Origin: CAZHPY01 sp964534705
GTDB lineage: Bacteria; Omnitrophota; Gorgyraeia; 2-01-FULL-45-10
Direction of reading: 5' to 3'
Assembly (NCBI GenBank): GCA_964534705.1
Contig: CAZHPY010000066.1
Location: 1 to 8,942 of the forward strand
Length of the DNA: 8,942 nt
The position numbers were made by a program, and so were the translations under genes. The notes beneath the pieces are model-generated. The model saw only the letters and a list, made by a program, of their open reading frames with translations, had not been told where the DNA came from and ran no database searches. Shown one piece after another: positions 5,639 to 8,942 of this stretch; within the stretch, counting starts at the first letter, position 1, and every line of letters begins with the position of its first letter.

Positions 5639-6367
5639 ATGCGCTATGGCGTGATCTCCGATATTCATAGTAACCTGGAGGCGTTCAGGGCCGTATTAGG
5701 CGCCCTGGATGGAGAAATGGTAGATAACTACCTGTTTGTCGGCGACCTGGTAGGCTATGGCGCAGATCCTAAGGAGTGCATAAGGATGCTAAGGGACCTG
5801 GATCCGGTTGCAATGGTTGCAGGTAATCACGAATGGGGCCTCCTCGGTAAGATGGAGGCGTCATATTTTAATGAACTTGCACAGAAAGCTGTCCTGTGGA
5901 CAAAAAAAATCCTTAGCGATGATGAAATAAGATATCTCGAGTCTTTCCCCCTGACGTATGAGGATGAAAAGGTAACCCTTGTCCATGGCACGCTGAATTC
6001 GCCCGAAGAATTTTACTACGTGTTTGATACGGAAGATGCTTACGTGACCATGAGCCAGATGAAGAACTACCTGTGCTTTATAGGCCATTCGCACGTGCCC
6101 GGGATATTTATTTCGGATGATTCTAAAGTGACTTATTCAGAGGATATGAGCACAAGGATAGACAATCAGCGCAAATACCTGGTGAACGTCGGCAGTGTCG
6201 GGCAGCCGCGGGATGGAGATCATAAGGCCTCATATGCTGTTTATGACGATGAGGAGCTTATTGTCCAGATAAAAAGGGTGGATTATGACGTCCAAAAAGC
6301 CCAGGAAAAGATATTAAAAGCCGGCTTGCCTCCAAAGCTTGCCTATAGATTATCCGAAGGCCGATGA
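5639..6367 (+). CDS. Calcineurin-like metallophosphoesterase (YfcE/MJ0936-type)
   Basis: A 242-residue cytosolic phosphodiesterase or phosphatase with the full two-metal site. Visible motifs are ISDIHSN with Asp8 and His10, VGDLVGYG with Asp36, AGNHEWG with Asn63/His64, VHGT with His116, and GHSHVP with His150/His152. The segment NVGSVGQPRDGD is characteristic of this group. The C-terminal tail YDVQKAQEKILKAGLP, followed by LAYRLSEGR, also recurs in bacterial members of this group as I know them. The substrate is not known; relatives cleave phosphodiesters in vitro. AAGGG at 5624-5628 lies 10 nt before the ATG. Its stop is followed after one nucleotide by the ligA ATG, and the ligA ribosome site lies inside its last codons. 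Confidence 0.92.
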   Translation: MRYGVISDIHSNLEAFRAVLGALDGEMVDNYLFVGDLVGYGADPKECIRMLRDLDPVAMVAGNHEWGLLGKMEASYFNELAQKAVLWTKKILSDDEIRYLESFPLTYEDEKVTLVHGTLNSPEEFYYVFDTEDAYVTMSQMKNYLCFIGHSHVPGIFISDDSKVTYSEDMSTRIDNQRKYLVNVGSVGQPRDGDHKASYAVYDDEELIVQIKRVDYDVQKAQEKILKAGLPPKLAYRLSEGR

Positions 6368-6368
6368 C

Positions 6369-8375
6369 ATGAAACGATCCGACGTAGAAAAAAATATCGA
6401 AAACTTAAAGGGCCTGATAAAGCGTCACGATAATCTTTATTATGTGCAGAATAAGCCCGAGATATCCGATGAGGAGTATGATAAACTTTACAGGAAGCTG
6501 AAGGACATCGAGGACGCCCACCCCGAACTCATTACTCCCGATTCCCCTACACAACGCGTGGGAGGCAAACCTACGGAAGATTTCCCTGTGGTAAAGCATA
6601 TTGTCCCGATGCTTAGCATGGATAATACGTATTCGGCAGAAGAGCTACGCCAGTTCGACGAACGTGTCAGGAAAAACCTTAAAGATGAAAAATACGAGTA
6701 TATTGTGGAATTAAAATTTGACGGTGTAAGCACATCCCTGCTTTACGAAAACGGCATCTTAAAGAGAGGCGCGACCAGAGGCGATGGCGTAGAGGGCGAT
6801 GACGTTACGAGTAACCTGAAGACGATACGATCCATACCGCTTTCGTTCAGGGATAGTGTTAAAAAATGCCCTAAATCCATAGAAGTCCGCGGTGAAGTCT
6901 ACATGACAAAAAAGATATTCGAAGAGATAAACCGCGAAAAGGAAAAAGCCGGCGAAGAATTGTTCGCGAACCCGAGAAATGCCACTGCCGGTTCTCTGAA
7001 GCTGCTTGATCCAAAGCTGGTCGCCAGGCGCCATTTGAATATTTACATTTGGGGAATAGGTTACTGCGAGGGTATCGATTTTAAGGCGCATACGGATGCC
7101 CTGGATTATCTTGAAGAAGCCGGTTTCAGGGTCAACCCTCACCGTAAGGTGTGCGCGAACATAGAAGAGGTAGTTGAATACTGTAATTCATGGGAGCCTA
7201 AAAGGTATAAACTGGATTTTAATATCGACGGAATGGTGATCAAGATAAATGACCGCCGCCAGAGGGAGAGGCTGGGTGTCACGACAAAGAGCCCGCGCTG
7301 GGAGATCGCCTATAAATTTCCGGCGGAGAAGGCGATGACTGCCGTAGAGGATATAATAATACAGGTAGGCAGGACCGGCACAATAACGCCTGTTGCCATT
7401 CTGAAGCCGGTCCATCTTTCAGGTACTACTGTTTCAAGGGCCACGCTGCATAATTTCGATGAGATAAACAGGCTTGATGTCAGGATAGGCGATAAGGTGA
7501 ATGTTGAAAAATCGGGCGAAATAATACCAAAAGTGCTCAGTGTTGCCAAAGAAAAGAGGACCGGCAGGGAAAAGCCTTTTGCCGTTCCAAGCGTTTGTCC
7601 TGCGTGCGGTTCCAGGCTTCACCAGACCCCCGATGAAGTAGCCATACGCTGCGAAAACGCCGGATGTTCCGCCCAGATCAAGGAAAGGATACTCCATTTT
7701 GCTTCAAGAGATGCAATGGACATTGACGGCATGGGGGAGGCCATAGTTAACCAGCTGGTCGATAAAGGCCTGGTTAAAGATTACGGGGACATATACAGTT
7801 TGAAGAAGGAACATATAAAAGATATGGAGCGCATGGCGGAAAAAAGCGCGGCCAATCTTATTAATGCCATAGAAAAAAGCAAAGGCAGTGGATTGCACCG
7901 TCTCATTTATGCTTTGGGCATAAGGCATGTCGGAGAGCATGCTGCATGGGTCCTGGCCGACAATTTTGGCTCTATAGAAAATCTTGCAGGCGCATCCGTA
8001 GAAGCGCTGACAAGTATTAACGAGATAGGCCCTGTTATGGCCGAATCAATAAACAATTTTTTCAGCAACAGGGAAAACCAGAAGATAATCAAAAAACTGG
8101 CTGACGCGGATCTCGTAATGGCTTCGGAGCGCCCCAAAGAGATGGGCGGGAAACTTGAAGGCAAGACAATAGTTGTTACCGGTACGTTAAAGGATTTCAG
8201 CCGCGGTGAAGCGGAAGAGATGATACGCAGGCTGGGGGGCAACCCCTCATCCAGCGTCAGTAAAAATACGTATTTTCTGGTCGTGGGAGCGGAGCCGGGC
8301 TCTAAAGTGGATAAGGCAAGGGCGCTTGGCGTGAAGATAATAGATGAGGAAGAGTTCAAAAAGCTTACGAGGTGA
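6369..8375 (+). CDS. ligA: NAD-dependent DNA ligase
   Basis: LigA seals nicks in duplex DNA during replication and repair, using NAD+ to adenylate its active-site lysine. From the ATG at 6369 it has 668 residues, the normal bacterial length. An upstream in-frame TTG at 6339 is rejected because AAGG at 6357-6360 sits 8 nt before the ATG and MKRSDVEKN fits the family. Domains in order: Ia NAD-binding helices (1-65, with YY at 24-25 and SDEEYDKL), adenylation domain with ELKFDG (nucleophile Lys116), GATRGDG, VRGEVY (Glu172 region), NPRNATAGSL and DFNIDGMVIK; OB fold from about 318 (VGRTGTITPVA); four-cysteine zinc finger Cys410, Cys413, Cys428 and Cys433; helix-hairpin-helix region (about 445-580); and BRCT domain (about 593-668, KLEGKTIVVTGTL). 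All key residues are present. The lipoprotein gene starts 4 nt downstream. Confidence 0.98.
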   Translation: MKRSDVEKNIENLKGLIKRHDNLYYVQNKPEISDEEYDKLYRKLKDIEDAHPELITPDSPTQRVGGKPTEDFPVVKHIVPMLSMDNTYSAEELRQFDERVRKNLKDEKYEYIVELKFDGVSTSLLYENGILKRGATRGDGVEGDDVTSNLKTIRSIPLSFRDSVKKCPKSIEVRGEVYMTKKIFEEINREKEKAGEELFANPRNATAGSLKLLDPKLVARRHLNIYIWGIGYCEGIDFKAHTDALDYLEEAGFRVNPHRKVCANIEEVVEYCNSWEPKRYKLDFNIDGMVIKINDRRQRERLGVTTKSPRWEIAYKFPAEKAMTAVEDIIIQVGRTGTITPVAILKPVHLSGTTVSRATLHNFDEINRLDVRIGDKVNVEKSGEIIPKVLSVAKEKRTGREKPFAVPSVCPACGSRLHQTPDEVAIRCENAGCSAQIKERILHFASRDAMDIDGMGEAIVNQLVDKGLVKDYGDIYSLKKEHIKDMERMAEKSAANLINAIEKSKGSGLHRLIYALGIRHVGEHAAWVLADNFGSIENLAGASVEALTSINEIGPVMAESINNFFSNRENQKIIKKLADADLVMASERPKEMGGKLEGKTIVVTGTLKDFSRGEAEEMIRRLGGNPSSSVSKNTYFLVVGAEPGSKVDKARALGVKIIDEEEFKKLTR

Positions 8376-8379
8376 CTTG

Positions 8380-8907
8380 ATGCGCAAACTGGTCTCGATT
8401 TTTATAATACTTGCGATACTAATAAATACTGCGGGATGCAGCGAAGAATGGCGGAGAAAATTCATAAGAAAGAAAAAGGCTGTTGCCAAGAAGCCGCGCA
8501 TATGGCAGGAGAAGAAGTACCCTGATGCACCGACCGAAGCCATGTATACTAAACATTATAATTACAGTATAAGCTGGCTGTCAGAATTGGCCGGTGACCT
8601 GGGACAGAACAACAAGAAAGACCTGCGCTGCATAGAAGAGGCCCTCTCGCAGGTAAAGGATATGCAGAATTGCCTTGTCCAGGATAAGGCAAAAGAACTC
8701 GATAAACATATCGGCAGGCTAACGGAGATAAGGGATATAATAAAAAGGCAGGACCTTGGGCAGGCTAATAAGGACTATGTACGCAGTTCCATAGAGAGGG
8801 AAGAAAGATTTTTGAGAAGGGAATTTTATTATCATAAGATACAGAAATTTATGAAGAAATCCTTTAACGAAGAAGAGCTGCCGGTGGATGTGGATGAAAC
8901 CAAGTGA
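8380..8907 (+). CDS. Predicted lipoprotein of unknown function
   Basis: I do not recognise a characterised family. The 175 residues begin with a lipoprotein signal: MRKL, hydrophobic core VSIFIILAILIN, then TAGC with the lipidated Cys20. Threonine at -3 is acceptable but not ideal. The mature part starts with a very basic stretch (RRKFIRKKKAVAKKPR, 25-40), then YPDAPTEAMYTKHYNYSISW (48-67), then a long, highly charged, probably helical region (about 68-160) that may form a coiled coil. It contains two further cysteines (84 and 98) and ends with an acidic tail. The short YPD.P....Y..HY segment resembles what I recall from small Omnitrophota lipoproteins, but this is only an impression. The ATG at 8380 is chosen because it opens the signal peptide and GAGGTGA (8369-8375) precedes it. 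An ATG at 8344 would put charged residues before the signal and overlap ligA. It sits 4 nt after ligA in the same presumed operon. Confidence 0.8.
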   Translation: MRKLVSIFIILAILINTAGCSEEWRRKFIRKKKAVAKKPRIWQEKKYPDAPTEAMYTKHYNYSISWLSELAGDLGQNNKKDLRCIEEALSQVKDMQNCLVQDKAKELDKHIGRLTEIRDIIKRQDLGQANKDYVRSSIEREERFLRREFYYHKIQKFMKKSFNEEELPVDVDETK

Positions 8908-8942
8908 ACATGATCTTATGATAGAGAAGCTGGAAGTTGGGC
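8894..8942 (+). CDS. N-terminal fragment of a downstream gene, possibly an MBL-fold metallohydrolase
   Basis: An open frame runs off the right edge. From the ATG at 8894 it reads MKPSEHDLMIEKLEVG; from a second in-frame ATG at 8918 it reads MIEKLEVG. The second form resembles the usual opening of glyoxalase II-like MBL-fold hydrolases, which start with about eight residues of this kind before a conserved NCY segment, but that segment is outside the window. The first ATG would overlap the lipoprotein gene by 14 nt; the second would leave a 10-nt gap. Neither has a clear ribosome site. That a gene continues here is likely from the tight spacing; the family is a guess from eight residues. Confidence 0.35.
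   Translation, partial: MKPSEHDLMIEKLEVG

Noticed and set aside
6339..6368. Upstream TTG start for ligA at 6339, adding ten residues
   Set aside because: The ATG at 6369 has AAGG 8 nt upstream and begins the protein where LigA homologues begin; the added residues overlap the metallophosphoesterase gene and match nothing.
8344..8379. Upstream ATG start for the lipoprotein at 8344
   Set aside because: It would place twelve polar and charged residues before a complete signal peptide and overlap ligA by 32 nt; the ATG at 8380 has GAGGTGA upstream.

Overview
The window is one continuous plus-strand stretch of tightly packed bacterial genes from an AT-leaning genome of moderate GC. It probably comes from an uncultivated Gram-negative member of the PVC group, and Omnitrophota is my best guess. 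The guess rests on three things: a small secreted protein that looks like the exosortase-associated TIGR04073 family, which I know mainly from Verrucomicrobia, Lentisphaerae and Omnitrophica; an Omnitrophota-like lipoprotein at the right end; and a strong preference for ATA and AGG codons even in housekeeping genes. It looks like a metagenome assembly, because it holds a scaffold gap of exactly 100 N.

Left part (1-4577): a riboflavin operon in the order ribBA - ribH - nusB - PHP phosphoesterase - ribD - ribE. RibBA makes both pathway precursors from GTP and ribulose 5-phosphate. RibD carries out the deaminase and reductase steps. RibH makes lumazine and RibE makes riboflavin. The one step with no classical enzyme here is the dephosphorylation between RibD and RibH, and a PHP-family phosphoesterase of otherwise unassigned role sits in the middle of the operon. 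Several junctions overlap (ATGA between nusB and PHP, 8 nt between PHP and ribD, TAATG between ribD and ribE), so these genes are very likely co-transcribed and translationally coupled. The first base of the ribBA start codon lies just outside the window, so any FMN riboswitch or operon promoter is not visible.

Middle (4578-5342): the small secreted TIGR04073-like protein, then a tRNA-Pro(CGG) gene with its own sigma70-type promoter, then the 100-N gap. The gap is followed by an exact copy of the last 55 nt of the same tRNA, and then by a 70-bp imperfect palindrome built from GTCCA/TGGAC units. The 55-nt identity on both sides looks like an unresolved assembler k-mer overlap, so there is probably one tRNA gene and little or no missing sequence.

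Right part (5343-8942): acylphosphatase, a calcineurin-like metallophosphoesterase, NAD-dependent DNA ligase (ligA), an unrecognised lipoprotein, and the first codons of a further gene that may be an MBL-fold hydrolase. Spacings are 1 to 5 nt, which suggests a second operon.

I saw no insertion sequence, CRISPR array, phage gene or defence system. The content is mostly core metabolism. The points worth a second look are the PHP protein inside the rib operon, the palindromic repeat that reaches into a start region, the tRNA/gap artefact, and the two uncharacterised exported proteins.
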